DNA from: Streptomyces sp. 549
Lineage (GTDB): Bacteria; Actinomycetota; Actinomycetes; Streptomycetales; Streptomycetaceae
DNA length: 64,000 bases
Reading direction: 5' to 3'
Assembly (NCBI RefSeq): GCF_030124175.1
Contig: NZ_JASKMT010000008.1
Location: forward strand, 1 to 64,000
Part shown: positions 18,641 to 27,014 of the stretch, piece by piece
How positions within the stretch are numbered: position 1 is the first letter of the stretch
How the letters are laid out: each line of letters opens with the position of its first letter
The notes under the pieces: generated by a model
Databases searched by the model: none
Told to the model about the DNA's origin: nothing
What the model saw: only the letters and a program-made list of their open reading frames with translations
Translations under genes and position numbers: made by a program

Positions 18641-19549
18641 TCAGCCGCCCGGCAGCGGAGCCGCCAGCTGCTTGCCGTCCTTGGTGTTGCTCAGCGTCAT
18701 CGCGCAGGACACGGTGTCCTTGCCCTGGAAGTCGTAGGTCGACTTCAGCGGGTACAGCGCGAACGGGTAGTACACGGTGCCGTCCTGCGGCATCTTCTGC
18801 AGCCGGGTCCTGGCGTCCTTCTCGCACAGGGCCAGCGCGGCCTGCTGGATGGCGGTGTCCGTGGCGAAGTCGCCGCTCACCTTGCGGTTGGAGATGACCT
18901 CCGCGTCGTGCGACTCGTTGCAGGACCGCCGGTCGATGCCCTTGGCGTCGCTGTTGAGCGCCGGGTGGTTGAAGCAGGTACCCGGCGGCAGGACGACGTA
19001 GGGGATGACGGTCGGCGCCACCGACGGCTCGGACGGCTGCGTGGGCACGGTGGACGGCAGGTCCAGGCTCGGTATGGACGTCGGCGTCGGGTCCGGCTCG
19101 TCCGACTCCTTGGGAGAGGGCGAGCTGCTGGCGGACACGTTGGCCCGGTCCTTGTCGCCGTCGTCTCCGCCGCTCACCAGGAGCACCACGCCGATGGCGA
19201 CCGCGATGCCCAGCACGACGGCGATGACCGTGATCGCCGCCTTGTTGGGGCCGTTGCCGCCGCCGTTCGGGGGCGGCGGGTAGCTGCCGGGACCGCCGGG
19301 GCCGTAACCTCCGGGGCCGCCGGGGCCGTAACCCCCGGGCCCACCGGGGCCGTAGCCGCCGGGCGGCGTGCCGGGCGGGCCGGGATAGCCGTAACCGCCG
19401 GGCGGGTTGCCGGGCGGGCCGGGGTAGCCGTAGCCACCGGGCGGGCTGCCGGGCGGGCCGGCCGGTTCGGAGGGACCGAAGCCCTGCGGCGGACCGAATC
19501 CGCCGCCGGGCCCGGGCTGCTGAGGTTCGTTGGGCGGCGGGTAGCTCAT
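18641..19549 (-). CDS. Gly/Pro/Tyr-rich single-pass membrane protein with septum-formation-like domain
   Basis: 302 aa. Residues 1-110 are low-complexity Gly/Pro/Tyr repeats such as [10 protein letters not shown] and [10 protein letters not shown] single transmembrane helix follows ([21 protein letters not shown], about 112-132). After a Ser/Pro linker, an outer domain of about 110 residues begins [12 protein letters not shown]; it contains four well-spaced cysteines (GTCFN, RRSCNES, LALCEKD, VSCAMT), likely paired as disulfides, and a HDAEV motif. This resembles the actinobacterial septum-formation domain family. It is probably a cell-envelope protein. ATG19549 is the obvious start, since the frame upstream lacks this character. 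Confidence 0.8.
   Translation of the reverse strand: MSYPPPNEPQQPGPGGGFGPPQGFGPSEPAGPPGSPPGGYGYPGPPGNPPGGYGYPGPPGTPPGGYGPGGPGGYGPGGPGGYGPGGPGSYPPPPNGGGNGPNKAAITVIAVVLGIAVAIGVVLLVSGGDDGDKDRANVSASSSPSPKESDEPDPTPTSIPSLDLPSTVPTQPSEPSVAPTVIPYVVLPPGTCFNHPALNSDAKGIDRRSCNESHDAEVISNRKVSGDFATDTAIQQAALALCEKDARTRLQKMPQDGTVYYPFALYPLKSTYDFQGKDTVSCAMTLSNTKDGKQLAAPLPGG
19290..19455 (-). repeat. In-frame Gly/Pro/Tyr coding repeats
   Basis: Three units of about 27 bp encode GGYGPGGPG and two longer units encode [10 protein letters not shown] plus NPP or TPP. These lie inside the preceding membrane protein. Such repeats vary in number between strains by slippage. Confidence 0.7.
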
Positions 19550-19884
19550 GCCCGAAAGAATGCCCCATGGGACATGCATTCGACGCCTGCCCCTGGTCAC
19601 AACCGTGGAACAGGAACGCAACGACGGCGTACGCGCCCACCAGCGGCCCGACGCGCCCCACGGCCCCCACCCGGGCCGGCCGGAGCACGCCCGAAGCCGG
19701 CGTGTGGTGCCTCCCGCCGCGCACGCGGCAGTTGGCCGTCCGCGACGCGGACGCGGGCGCGCACCCCCTCACGACCGGTGGCACGCAGCGGTCACCGCTC
19801 GGGAGGCGAGCGGTTTGAACCGGACCCCGGCGCCGCACCCGTGCCGGTTTCCGCAATCGGCGTCGGCGGCGGCAGAATGGGCCC
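19550..19884. other. Divergent intergenic region upstream of hisI
   Basis: 335 bp between the divergent Gly/Pro-rich membrane protein gene and hisI. I see no credible gene in it. CAGAAT at 19873-19878 ends 6 nt before the hisI ATG and fits the leaderless promoter pattern of this window. GGGCCC directly precedes the ATG. I found no attenuator leader rich in His or Trp codons. Confidence 0.6.
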
Positions 19885-20262
19885 ATGCCCGCATCCCCGC
19901 TCGCACCGTCCGTCGCCGCCAGGCTCAAGCGCACCCCCGACGGGCTGGTCCCCGCCATCGCCCAGCAGTACGACACCGGCGAAGTCCTCATGCTCGGCTG
20001 GATGGACGACGAGGCGCTGCACCGCACGCTGACCACCGGACGCTGCACGTACTGGAGCCGCAGCCGGGGCGAGTACTGGGTCAAGGGCGACACCTCCGGG
20101 CACACCCAGCAGGTCAAGTCGGTCGCCCTGGACTGCGACGGGGACACCGTCCTGGTGAAGGTCGACCAGACCGGCGCGGCCTGCCACACCGGCGCCCGGA
20201 CCTGCTTCGACGAGGACCCGCTGCCCCTGGGCCTCACCGGCAGCGGCGCCCCGGCCGAGTAG
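19885..20262 (+). CDS. hisI: Phosphoribosyl-AMP cyclohydrolase
   Basis: 125-aa zinc enzyme opening the adenine ring of PR-AMP in the third step of histidine synthesis. This is the stand-alone HisI form, without a fused HisE. Motifs are [39 protein letters not shown], and the metal-binding [11 protein letters not shown] with the Cys residues of [12 protein letters not shown]. It is separated from the main his operon by two minus-strand genes and lies 11 bp upstream of trpE, joining the two pathways genetically. Confidence 0.96.
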   Translation: MPASPLAPSVAARLKRTPDGLVPAIAQQYDTGEVLMLGWMDDEALHRTLTTGRCTYWSRSRGEYWVKGDTSGHTQQVKSVALDCDGDTVLVKVDQTGAACHTGARTCFDEDPLPLGLTGSGAPAE

Positions 20263-20265
20263 GGT
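20260..20265 (+). promoter_or_regulatory. Probable -10 (TAGGGT) for leaderless trpE, overlapping the hisI stop
   Basis: TAGGGT includes the TAG stop codon of hisI and ends 8 nt before the trpE ATG at 20274. No ribosome-binding site lies between them. trpE may therefore have its own leaderless promoter besides readthrough from hisI. The -35 region is weak. Confidence 0.5.
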
Positions 20266-20273
20266 CACCGAAC

Positions 20274-21809
20274 ATGACGACGCCGGACCTCGACACCTTC
20301 CGCACGCTCGCGAAGGACCGCCGGGTCATCCCGGTGACCCGACGCCTGCTCGCCGACGGCGACACACCCATCGCGCTGTACCGCAAGCTCGCCGGGGAGC
20401 GCCCCGGCACCTTCCTGCTGGAGTCCGCAGAGAACGGCCGCACCTGGTCGCGCTACTCCTTCGTCGGCGTGCGCAGCGCCGCCGCCCTCACCGTCCGCGA
20501 CGGCGAGGCGCACTGGCAGGGCACGCCCCCGGTCGGTGTGCCGACGGGAGGCGACCCGCTGGCCGCGCTGCGCGCCGCCGTGGAGACGCTGCACACGCCG
20601 CGCGACCCCGAACTGCCGCCGTTCACCGGGGGCATGGTCGGCTACCTCGGATACGACGTGGTGCGTCGGCTGGAGAAGGTCGGCGACAGCACCATCGACG
20701 ACCTGCGGCTGCCCGAACTGACGATGCTGCTCGCCTCCGACCTGGCTGTGCTGGACCACCGGGACGGCACGGTGCTGCTCATCGCCAACGCCATCAACCA
20801 CAACGACCTGGACACCGGAGTCGAGCAGGCGTACGGCGACGCCGTCGCCCGCCTCGACACGATGGCGGCCGACCTGGCCCGGCCGGTCGCCACCCCGGCC
20901 GTGCCGCTGCCGCCGTCGGAACTGCCCGAGTACGACGAGCGCTGGGGCTCGGAGGGCTTCCGGGCGGCCGTGGACGAGGTCAAGGAGCGCATCCGCGCCG
21001 GCGACGCGTTCCAGGTGGTGCCCTCGCAGCGCTTCCAGACGCCGTGCGGCGCGAGCGCGCTGGACGTGTACCGGGCGCTGCGGGCCACCAACCCCAGCCC
21101 GTACATGTACCTGTTCCGCTTCGGCGGCGAGCAGCCCGCCGAAGGCGGCGACGGCAGCGGCGGGTTCGACGTGGTGGGGTCCAGCCCGGAGGCGCTGGTG
21201 AAGGTCGAGGACGGCCGCGCCATGCTGCACCCCATCGCCGGTACCCGGCCGCGCGGTGCCACGCCGCAGCAGGACACCGCGCTCGGTGAGGAACTGCTCG
21301 CCGACCCCAAGGAGCGCGCCGAGCACCTGATGCTCGTCGACCTGGGCCGCAACGACCTGGGCCGGGTCTGCGCTCCGGGCAGTGTGGAGGTGGTCGACTT
21401 CATGACGCTGGAGCGCTACAGCCACGTCATGCACATCGTGTCGACGGTGACCGGCCGACTCGCCCCCGGCCGGACCGCGTTCGACGCGCTGACCGCCTGC
21501 TTCCCGGCGGGCACGCTCTCCGGCGCGCCCAAGCCCCGGGCCCTGCAGATCATCGAGGAGCTGGAGCCCACCCGGCGCGGCCTGTACGGCGGCTGTGTGG
21601 GGTACCTGGACTTCGCCGGCGACTCCGACACCGCCATCGCCATCCGCACCGCGGTGCTGCGGGACGGCACCGCCTACGTGCAGGCCGGTGCCGGCGTGGT
21701 GGCCGACTCAGACCCGGTGGCGGAGGACCAGGAGTGCCGCAACAAGGCTGCCGCCGTGCTGAGGGCGGTGCGCACCGCGGAACAACTCGGCGGTAGCGTG
21801 GAAGGGTGA
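20274..21809 (+). CDS. trpE: Anthranilate synthase component I
   Basis: 511 aa. Converts chorismate and ammonia to anthranilate, the committed step of tryptophan synthesis; the glutaminase partner TrpG is not in this window. The N-terminal regulatory domain keeps the LLES motif ([11 protein letters not shown], near residue 46), part of the tryptophan feedback site. Catalytic blocks are [61 protein letters not shown] and [20 protein letters not shown]. It is followed by a 4-bp overlap with a membrane protein gene. Confidence 0.97.
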   Translation: MTTPDLDTFRTLAKDRRVIPVTRRLLADGDTPIALYRKLAGERPGTFLLESAENGRTWSRYSFVGVRSAAALTVRDGEAHWQGTPPVGVPTGGDPLAALRAAVETLHTPRDPELPPFTGGMVGYLGYDVVRRLEKVGDSTIDDLRLPELTMLLASDLAVLDHRDGTVLLIANAINHNDLDTGVEQAYGDAVARLDTMAADLARPVATPAVPLPPSELPEYDERWGSEGFRAAVDEVKERIRAGDAFQVVPSQRFQTPCGASALDVYRALRATNPSPYMYLFRFGGEQPAEGGDGSGGFDVVGSSPEALVKVEDGRAMLHPIAGTRPRGATPQQDTALGEELLADPKERAEHLMLVDLGRNDLGRVCAPGSVEVVDFMTLERYSHVMHIVSTVTGRLAPGRTAFDALTACFPAGTLSGAPKPRALQIIEELEPTRRGLYGGCVGYLDFAGDSDTAIAIRTAVLRDGTAYVQAGAGVVADSDPVAEDQECRNKAAAVLRAVRTAEQLGGSVEG

Positions 21810-22579
21810 CTTCCACCCCCGCAGAACGCAGCCAGGCGCCCCGGCGCGCACTCGCCGTCGCGCTGCCGGGCGGTGCCGTCGGTGCCGCGGTCGTGCTCGT
21901 CGCCTCTGGTCAGACGTGGAGCGAGGGCATCACCACGTTCGGCACCGGAACGCTGGGCGTGGAGGCGACCGGCAGCGACGTCACCGGGCTGCCCAGCGCG
22001 CTGGCGCTTGTCGGACTGGCCGCGCTGGTCGCGGTGTTCGCGGTGCGCCGGGCCGGCCGTGCCGTGGTCGCCGGGCTGCTCGCCCTGGCAGGGCTGGGCA
22101 CCATGGTCGCCGCGCTGGCCGCCTCCGCGGACACCGGTGCGCTGGAGGAGAAGGCGGCCGAGGCCACCGGCCTCGCCGACGCGGCGGTCGGTCAGGTCAC
22201 GCACAGCGCGTGGCCGTACATCGCCGCGGCCGGCGGGTTCCTGCTGCTGGTCGCCGGTGTGCTGGCGCTGCGCTACGGCCGCTACTGGCCTGCGATGGGT
22301 GGCCGGTACGAGCGCGGCGGCCGGGCCGCACGCCGCCGCACCGCGGCCCCCGCGGACCCGGAGCGGCCGGAGGAGATGTGGCAGGCCCTCGACCGCGGTG
22401 AGGACCCCACCGGTCCGGCGGACGGCACCCGCGCGCCCGGCCCCGGACCTGCTCCCGACCCCCACGCCGGACCTGCTCCCGAGCCCGGCCCTGCCCGGCC
22501 CGCGGAGTCGGACGGCCCCGGCCCGCGCCCTGCGGACCCCGGGACCACGCCCGGCGACGAGCCGCCCCGGACGCTTTGA
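21806..22579 (+). CDS. Tryptophan-operon membrane protein, TIGR02234 family
   Basis: 257 aa. Four hydrophobic segments lie in the first 165 residues ([77 protein letters not shown]), followed by a long Pro/Ala/Asp-rich cytoplasmic tail with repeated PGPAPDP-like units. This family (Trp_oprn_chp) is found almost only beside trpE in actinobacteria. It has been suggested to be linked to tryptophan handling, but no activity is known. GTG21806 overlaps the trpE stop and has GGAAGG just upstream. TAGCGT at 21794-21799 also ends 6 nt before it. Confidence 0.88.
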   Translation: MTSTPAERSQAPRRALAVALPGGAVGAAVVLVASGQTWSEGITTFGTGTLGVEATGSDVTGLPSALALVGLAALVAVFAVRRAGRAVVAGLLALAGLGTMVAALAASADTGALEEKAAEATGLADAAVGQVTHSAWPYIAAAGGFLLLVAGVLALRYGRYWPAMGGRYERGGRAARRRTAAPADPERPEEMWQALDRGEDPTGPADGTRAPGPGPAPDPHAGPAPEPGPARPAESDGPGPRPADPGTTPGDEPPRTL

Positions 22580-22640
22580 CAGAATGAGTCGCGCACCGGC
22601 GGTCGCGACCGGACCTGAACAGATTACGAGGAGCACACCG

Positions 22641-22880
22641 ATGTCGGACAGCAGCCACGGACACACCCCTGCCGCGTGGACCGGCGTGGTCATAGCGTTC
22701 ATCGGCTTCATGGTGAGTGCCGTGTTCATGGTCATGGCCCAGCCCCTCGGCGTGGTCGGCGGCCTGGTCCTGGCCTGCCTCGGCGGCGTGGTCGGCATGA
22801 TCATGCGTTCCATGGGCCTCGGCAAGCCCAAGGAGGAGCCGCAGCCGCAGCCGCAGCGGGTCATGGCGGGCAGCAACTGA
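22641..22880 (+). CDS. HGxxPAAW-motif small membrane protein
   Basis: 79 aa with the family signature HGHTPAAW at residues 6-13, then two hydrophobic segments (VVIAFIGFMVSAVFMVMA; VVGGLVLACLGGVVGMIM) and a charged tail rich in Gln-Pro. GAGGAG precedes the ATG by about 8 nt. The family is conserved next to trp genes in actinobacteria and its role is unknown. It is the last gene of the trpE transcription unit, which ends at the hairpin at 22911. Confidence 0.88.
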   Translation: MSDSSHGHTPAAWTGVVIAFIGFMVSAVFMVMAQPLGVVGGLVLACLGGVVGMIMRSMGLGKPKEEPQPQPQRVMAGSN

Positions 22881-22910
22881 CCCGGTAGGCACCCCGGCAC
22901 CCGGCCTGTC

Positions 22911-22959
22911 CGGCAGCCCGGTCGCCCGGCCCCGCTGAGGGGCGGCGGCCGGGCTGCCG
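22911..22959 (+). terminator. Hairpin terminator of the trpE unit
   Basis: Perfect 11-bp outer stem (22911-22921 with 22949-22959) enclosing a second 5-bp GCCCC/GGGGC stem, 30 bp after the preceding stop codon. It separates the trpE unit from the trpC unit. Confidence 0.7.
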
Positions 22960-23071
22960 CACGTCGGTCGCCGTTGTCGCCAGGGGCCGGGCGCACCGGG
23001 ACTGCTCCGGACGGGTGCCGGACGCGCCGCCCCGGAGTGCGGGCCCGGCGGCGGGCCGCCACTGTGAGGTG

Positions 23072-23479
23072 ATGAGCGTCTCCTCGCCGACCGCCCGCGT
23101 CCTGCCCGCCGTGCTGGCCCGGCTCGCGGTACCCGCCGGGGTCGGCGCGGCGGTCGCCTACGTCGGTGCGGTCGATCCGGGTGAGGCCGGTCACTACCCG
23201 CCGTGCCCGCTGCTCAGCCGTACCGGGCTGCTCTGCCCGGGCTGCGGTGGTCTGCGGGCGGTGCACGCACTCGCCCACGGGGACGTGGTGGGCGCGCTCG
23301 CGGCGAACGCCGCTGTGGTGGCGGCTGGTGCGGTGGTGGCCGCCGTCTGGGTGGTCTGGTGTGTCCGGCCGCGCATCCCGCCGAGCGTGCCGATGCCGCT
23401 GGTGCGGGTGGCGGGAGTGCTGGTCCTGGTGTTCTCGGTGGTGCGTAACCTGCCGTTCGGCGCGTCCCTGGCACCCTGA
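23072..23479 (+). CDS. DUF2752 membrane protein upstream of trpC
   Basis: 135 aa with the DUF2752 signature YPPCPLLSRTGLLCPGCGGLRAVHAL split over residues 47-72 (shown only to mark the CPxxxxTGxxCPGCGG pattern). Transmembrane segments surround it at about 15-33, 80-100 and 113-128. The Cys-rich loop between helices suggests metal or redox chemistry, but no function is established. ATG23072 is chosen because GTGAGGTG lies directly upstream and the preceding residues are not conserved in character. It lies 138 bp before trpC. Confidence 0.8.
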   Translation: MSVSSPTARVLPAVLARLAVPAGVGAAVAYVGAVDPGEAGHYPPCPLLSRTGLLCPGCGGLRAVHALAHGDVVGALAANAAVVAAGAVVAAVWVVWCVRPRIPPSVPMPLVRVAGVLVLVFSVVRNLPFGASLAP

Positions 23480-23617
23480 AAGCAGATCCGGGCGCTGTGG
23501 TCAAATGCCCGGAATGTGAGACCACGGCGAACCGGATGCGAGCCGTCCGTCTCTGGCCGGATACCATCGCAGGGATCGACCGTGACTATCCGTACCCGTC
23601 TGAAAGGGGCTGCTCGC

Positions 23618-24424
23618 GTGAGTGTGCTCGACGAGATCATCGACGGAGTCCGCGCCGACCTCGCCGAGCGCCAGGAGCGGGTCGGCCTCGACGAGCTCAA
23701 GGAGCTCGTCGCCAAGGCCCCGGCTGCCAGGGACGGCGTCGCCGCCCTCAAGGGCGACGGCATCAAGGTGATCTGCGAGGTCAAGCGCTCCAGCCCGTCC
23801 AAGGGCGCGCTCGCCGCGATCGCCGACCCGGCCGGACTGGCCGCCGACTACGAGGCCGGCGGTGCGTCGGTCATCTCCGTGCTCACCGAGCAGCGCCGCT
23901 TCGGCGGCTCGCTCGCCGACCTCGAAGCGGTCCGCGGGCGTGTGGGCATCCCCGTCCTGCGCAAGGACTTCGTGGTCACCGCCTACCAGCTCTGGGAGGC
24001 CCGCGCCTATGGCGCGGACCTGGTGCTGCTGATCGTCGCCGCGCTGGAGCAGCCGGCCCTGGTCTCCCTCATCGAGCGCGCCGAGTCCCTCGGGCTCACC
24101 CCGCTCGTCGAGGTGCACGACGAGGAGGAGGCCGAGCGGGCCGTGGACGCCGGCGCCCGCATCATCGGCGTCAACGCCCGCAACCTCAAGACCCTCGAGG
24201 TCGACCGGGGCAACTTCGCCCGCGTCGCGCCCGAGATCCCGGACGGCGTCGTGAAGATCGCCGAGTCCGGCGTGCGGGGCCCGCACGACCTGATCGCCTA
24301 TGCCAACGAGGGCGCGGACGCCGTACTCGTCGGTGAGTCCCTGGTGACCGGGCGCGACCCCAGGACGGCCGTCGCCGACCTGGTCGCCGCCGGCGCCCAC
24401 CCGGCCCTGCGGCACGGCCGCTGA
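23618..24424 (+). CDS. trpC: Indole-3-glycerol phosphate synthase
   Basis: 268-aa barrel that decarboxylates and cyclises CdRP to indole-3-glycerol phosphate. Motifs are [17 protein letters not shown] at the start, [15 protein letters not shown] with the catalytic Lys near 56, [20 protein letters not shown] with the second catalytic Lys near 113, [11 protein letters not shown] and [15 protein letters not shown]23618 has AAAGGGG about 9 nt upstream; the frame is open earlier but without a credible start. It is a monofunctional TrpC, consistent with PriA doing the TrpF step. Confidence 0.97.
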   Translation: MSVLDEIIDGVRADLAERQERVGLDELKELVAKAPAARDGVAALKGDGIKVICEVKRSSPSKGALAAIADPAGLAADYEAGGASVISVLTEQRRFGGSLADLEAVRGRVGIPVLRKDFVVTAYQLWEARAYGADLVLLIVAALEQPALVSLIERAESLGLTPLVEVHDEEEAERAVDAGARIIGVNARNLKTLEVDRGNFARVAPEIPDGVVKIAESGVRGPHDLIAYANEGADAVLVGESLVTGRDPRTAVADLVAAGAHPALRHGR

Positions 24425-24429
24425 GCGAC

Positions 24430-24573
24430 ATGTCCTCCGCCTTCGCCCGACTCGCCCGCGGCTGCCGGCCGCGCGGCTGCCGCGCGCCCGCACGCCGGGT
24501 CCGCGGGCGCCGGGTGCGGTACCACATCGGCGCCGAGCCGGGGCAGATCAACGGACGGCGATGGCGCGGCTGA
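24430..24573 (+). CDS. trpM: Tryptophan biosynthesis modulator TrpM-like, 47 aa
   Basis: A short frame starting 5 bp after trpC encodes a 47-residue, strongly basic protein: MSSAFARLARGCRPRGCRAP, then RRV-RGRRVRYHIG and EPGQINGRRW. The position between trpC and trpB and the RGCRAPARRV ... GQxNGRRW pattern match TrpM (earlier trpX) of S. coelicolor as I remember it. TrpM is a small protein reported to modulate tryptophan synthesis and differentiation. This copy is shorter than the roughly 63 aa I recall for S. coelicolor. Two cysteines (12 and 17) sit within an Arg-rich stretch, which might bind metal or RNA. No clear ribosome-binding site is present; the trpC stop region may give coupled translation. 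Confidence 0.75.
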   Translation: MSSAFARLARGCRPRGCRAPARRVRGRRVRYHIGAEPGQINGRRWRG

Positions 24574-24798
24574 CGCCGCCGCCCACCACCGCCCCGCCCG
24601 CCGCCCCTCCGGGGTGAGGGACGAGGCGGGCAGCACCCCGCCGCCCGCGGTGACCACCGCGGGCACCGCACCCGCACCCCGCGGCGTGCGCCGGAGCGCC
24701 GGCGCCGCCACCGCGGCGTGCCCGGCGCGGGCCGGGGCAGGGGGCGCAGTGATCCGCCAGCAGTCCGCTTGCCGTGTCCCACCGAGGAGAGACGCCGG

Positions 24799-26037
24799 AT
24801 GTCCGCAGAGTTCTTCCTTCCCGACCCCGAGGGCCTCGTGCCCACCGCCGAGGGCTACTTCGGTGCCTTCGGCGGCAGGTTCATCCCGGAGGCGCTGGTC
24901 GCCGCCGTGGAGGAGGTCGCCGCCGAGTACGACAAGGCCAAGGCCGACCCGGCCTTCGCCGCCGAACTCGACGACCTGCTCGTCCACTACACCGGGCGCC
25001 CCAGCGCCCTGACCGAGGTCCCGCGCTTCGCCGAGCACGCAGGCGGCGCCCGGATCTTCCTCAAGCGCGAGGACCTGAACCACACCGGCTCGCACAAGAT
25101 CAACAACGTGCTGGGTCAGGCGCTGCTCACCCGCCGCATGGGCAAGACCCGCGTCATCGCCGAGACCGGCGCCGGGCAGCACGGCGTGGCCACCGCCACC
25201 GCCTGCGCCCTGTTCGGCCTCGAATGCACCATCTACATGGGCCAGATCGACACCGAGCGGCAGGCGCTGAACGTCGCCCGGATGCGCATGCTGGGTGCCG
25301 AGGTGGTACCGGTCAGCTCCGGCAGCCGCACCCTCAAGGACGCCATCAACGAGGCGTTCCGGGACTGGGTCGCCAACGTGGACCGCACCCACTACCTGTT
25401 CGGCACGGTCGCCGGGCCGCACCCGTTCCCCGCGATGGTCCGCGACTTCCACCGGGTGATCGGCGTGGAGGCCAGGCGGCAGATCCAGGAGCGCACCGGA
25501 CGGCTGCCGGACGCCGTCGCCGCCTGCGTCGGCGGCGGCTCCAACGCCATTGGCCTGTTCCACGCCTTCCTGCCGGACGAGGACGTGCGGCTGGTCGGCC
25601 TGGAGGCCGCCGGGCACGGCGTCGAGTCGGGCGAGCACGCGGCGACCCTGTCGGTGGGCGAGCCCGGCATCCTGCACGGCTCCCGCTCCTACGTGCTCCA
25701 GGACGACGAGGGCCAGATCACCGAGCCGTACTCGATCTCCGCCGGCCTGGACTACCCGGGCATCGGCCCCGAGCACGCCTACCTCAAGGACTCCGGCCGG
25801 GCGGAGTACCGGCCGATCACCGACGACCAGGCGATGCAGGCGCTGCGGCTGCTGTCGCAGACCGAGGGCATCATCCCCGCCATCGAGAGCGCGCACGCCC
25901 TGGCCGGCGCGCTCGACCTCGGGCGGGAACTGGGCCCGGAGGGCCTGGTCCTGGTGAACCTCTCGGGGCGCGGCGACAAGGACATGGACACGGCGGCCCG
26001 CTACTTCGGGCTCTACGACGGGGAGTCCCAGCGATGA
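24799..26037 (+). CDS. trpB: Tryptophan synthase beta chain
   Basis: 412-aa PLP enzyme condensing indole with serine. It carries the PLP-lysine block [20 protein letters not shown] near residues 92-111, [20 protein letters not shown], the phosphate-binding [15 protein letters not shown] near 236-250, and the C-terminal [25 protein letters not shown] lies about 6 nt before ATG24799. The 225 bp between trpM and trpB hold no TGG codon and no trp leader peptide, but they do contain a perfect 9-bp hairpin at 24643-24664. It overlaps trpA by 4 bp. Confidence 0.97.
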   Translation: MSAEFFLPDPEGLVPTAEGYFGAFGGRFIPEALVAAVEEVAAEYDKAKADPAFAAELDDLLVHYTGRPSALTEVPRFAEHAGGARIFLKREDLNHTGSHKINNVLGQALLTRRMGKTRVIAETGAGQHGVATATACALFGLECTIYMGQIDTERQALNVARMRMLGAEVVPVSSGSRTLKDAINEAFRDWVANVDRTHYLFGTVAGPHPFPAMVRDFHRVIGVEARRQIQERTGRLPDAVAACVGGGSNAIGLFHAFLPDEDVRLVGLEAAGHGVESGEHAATLSVGEPGILHGSRSYVLQDDEGQITEPYSISAGLDYPGIGPEHAYLKDSGRAEYRPITDDQAMQALRLLSQTEGIIPAIESAHALAGALDLGRELGPEGLVLVNLSGRGDKDMDTAARYFGLYDGESQR

Positions 26038-26921
26038 GCGAGCGCACCGAACAGGCCGTCAGCACGGGCGTCCCGGTCAGCACGGGCGCCCCCGGCAGCA
26101 CCGGCACCACCGGTAACGCAGCCCTGCTGAGCTCCGTGCTCCAGCGGGCCAAGGACGAGAACCGGGCCGCCCTGGTCGGCTACCTGCCCGCCGGCTTCCC
26201 CACGGTGGAGGGCGGCATCGCCGCCTGCACCGCGCTGCTGGAGGGCGGCTGCGACGTCGTCGAGGTCGGCCTGCCGCACAGCGACCCGGTGCTGGACGGC
26301 CCCGTCATCCAGACCGCCGACGACATCGCGCTGCGCGGCGGCGTCCGCATCGCCGACGTGCTGCGCACGGTCGGCGAGGCCCACGCGGCGACCGGGGCGC
26401 CGGTGCTGTGCATGACCTACTGGAACCCGGTCGACCGGTACGGCGTCGAGCGGTTCGCCGCCGAACTGGCCGCCAACGGCGGCGCCGGGTGCATCCTGCC
26501 CGACCTCCCGGTGGAGGAGTCCGACGTGTGGCGCAAGGCCGCCGAGCAGCACGGGCTGGCCACCGTCTTCGTGGTCGCGCCCAGCAGCCGCGACCACCGG
26601 CTGGCCACCATCACCGCGGCCGGTAGCGGCTTCGTCTACGCGGCGTCGCTGATGGGCGTCACCGGCACCCGCGACTCGGTCGGCCAGGAGGCCAGGGAGC
26701 TGGTGGGCCGCACCCGCGCGGTCACGGACCTGCCGGTGTGCGTGGGCCTCGGCGTGTCCAACCCGGCGCAGGCCGCCCAGGTCGCGGAGTTCGCGGACGG
26801 CGTCATCGTCGGGTCGGCCTTCGTGAAGAAGCTGCTGGAGCACGGCGACGACCTGCAGTCCGGGCTGGCAGCGGTCCGCGCGCTGGCCGGCGAGCTGGCG
26901 GCGGGCGTGCGACGCGGCTGA
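26034..26921 (+). CDS. trpA: Tryptophan synthase alpha chain
   Basis: 295-aa barrel that cleaves indole-glycerol phosphate to indole, which is channelled to TrpB. Motifs are [16 protein letters not shown] with the neighbouring [18 protein letters not shown] (catalytic Glu near 79, Asp near 90), PDLPVEESD, and [16 protein letters not shown]. The first 30 residues are a Ser/Thr/Gly low-complexity extension that other TrpA proteins lack. The ATG overlaps the trpB stop, so translation is coupled. The operon ends at the hairpin at 26930. Confidence 0.97.
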   Translation: MSERTEQAVSTGVPVSTGAPGSTGTTGNAALLSSVLQRAKDENRAALVGYLPAGFPTVEGGIAACTALLEGGCDVVEVGLPHSDPVLDGPVIQTADDIALRGGVRIADVLRTVGEAHAATGAPVLCMTYWNPVDRYGVERFAAELAANGGAGCILPDLPVEESDVWRKAAEQHGLATVFVVAPSSRDHRLATITAAGSGFVYAASLMGVTGTRDSVGQEARELVGRTRAVTDLPVCVGLGVSNPAQAAQVAEFADGVIVGSAFVKKLLEHGDDLQSGLAAVRALAGELAAGVRRG

Positions 26922-26929
26922 GCCATCGT

Positions 26930-26967
26930 TCCGCCCGCCGGCCCGTGGACGCGGGCCGGCGGGCGGA
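26930..26967. terminator. Hairpin terminator after trpA
   Basis: Perfect 16-bp inverted repeat (26930-26945 with 26952-26967) with a 6-nt loop, 8 bp after the trpA stop and 47 bp from the end of the convergent symporter gene. It probably serves both strands. Confidence 0.85.
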
Positions 26968-27014
26968 GGCACGGCGGTGCTGCGTCTGTGCTGTGGCAGC
27001 GCGGCACTGAACCG

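Noticed and set aside
23497-23617. A frame starting [14 protein letters not shown] just before trpC that could be a leader peptide with CxxC
   Set aside because: It has a single Trp codon, runs on into the trpC shadow frame, and has no ribosome-binding site; it does not look like a trp attenuator peptide.
24574-24798. Possible trp attenuator before trpB
   Set aside because: No TGG codon occurs in the gap on the plus strand, so a Trp-codon leader is excluded; the hairpin there may have another role.
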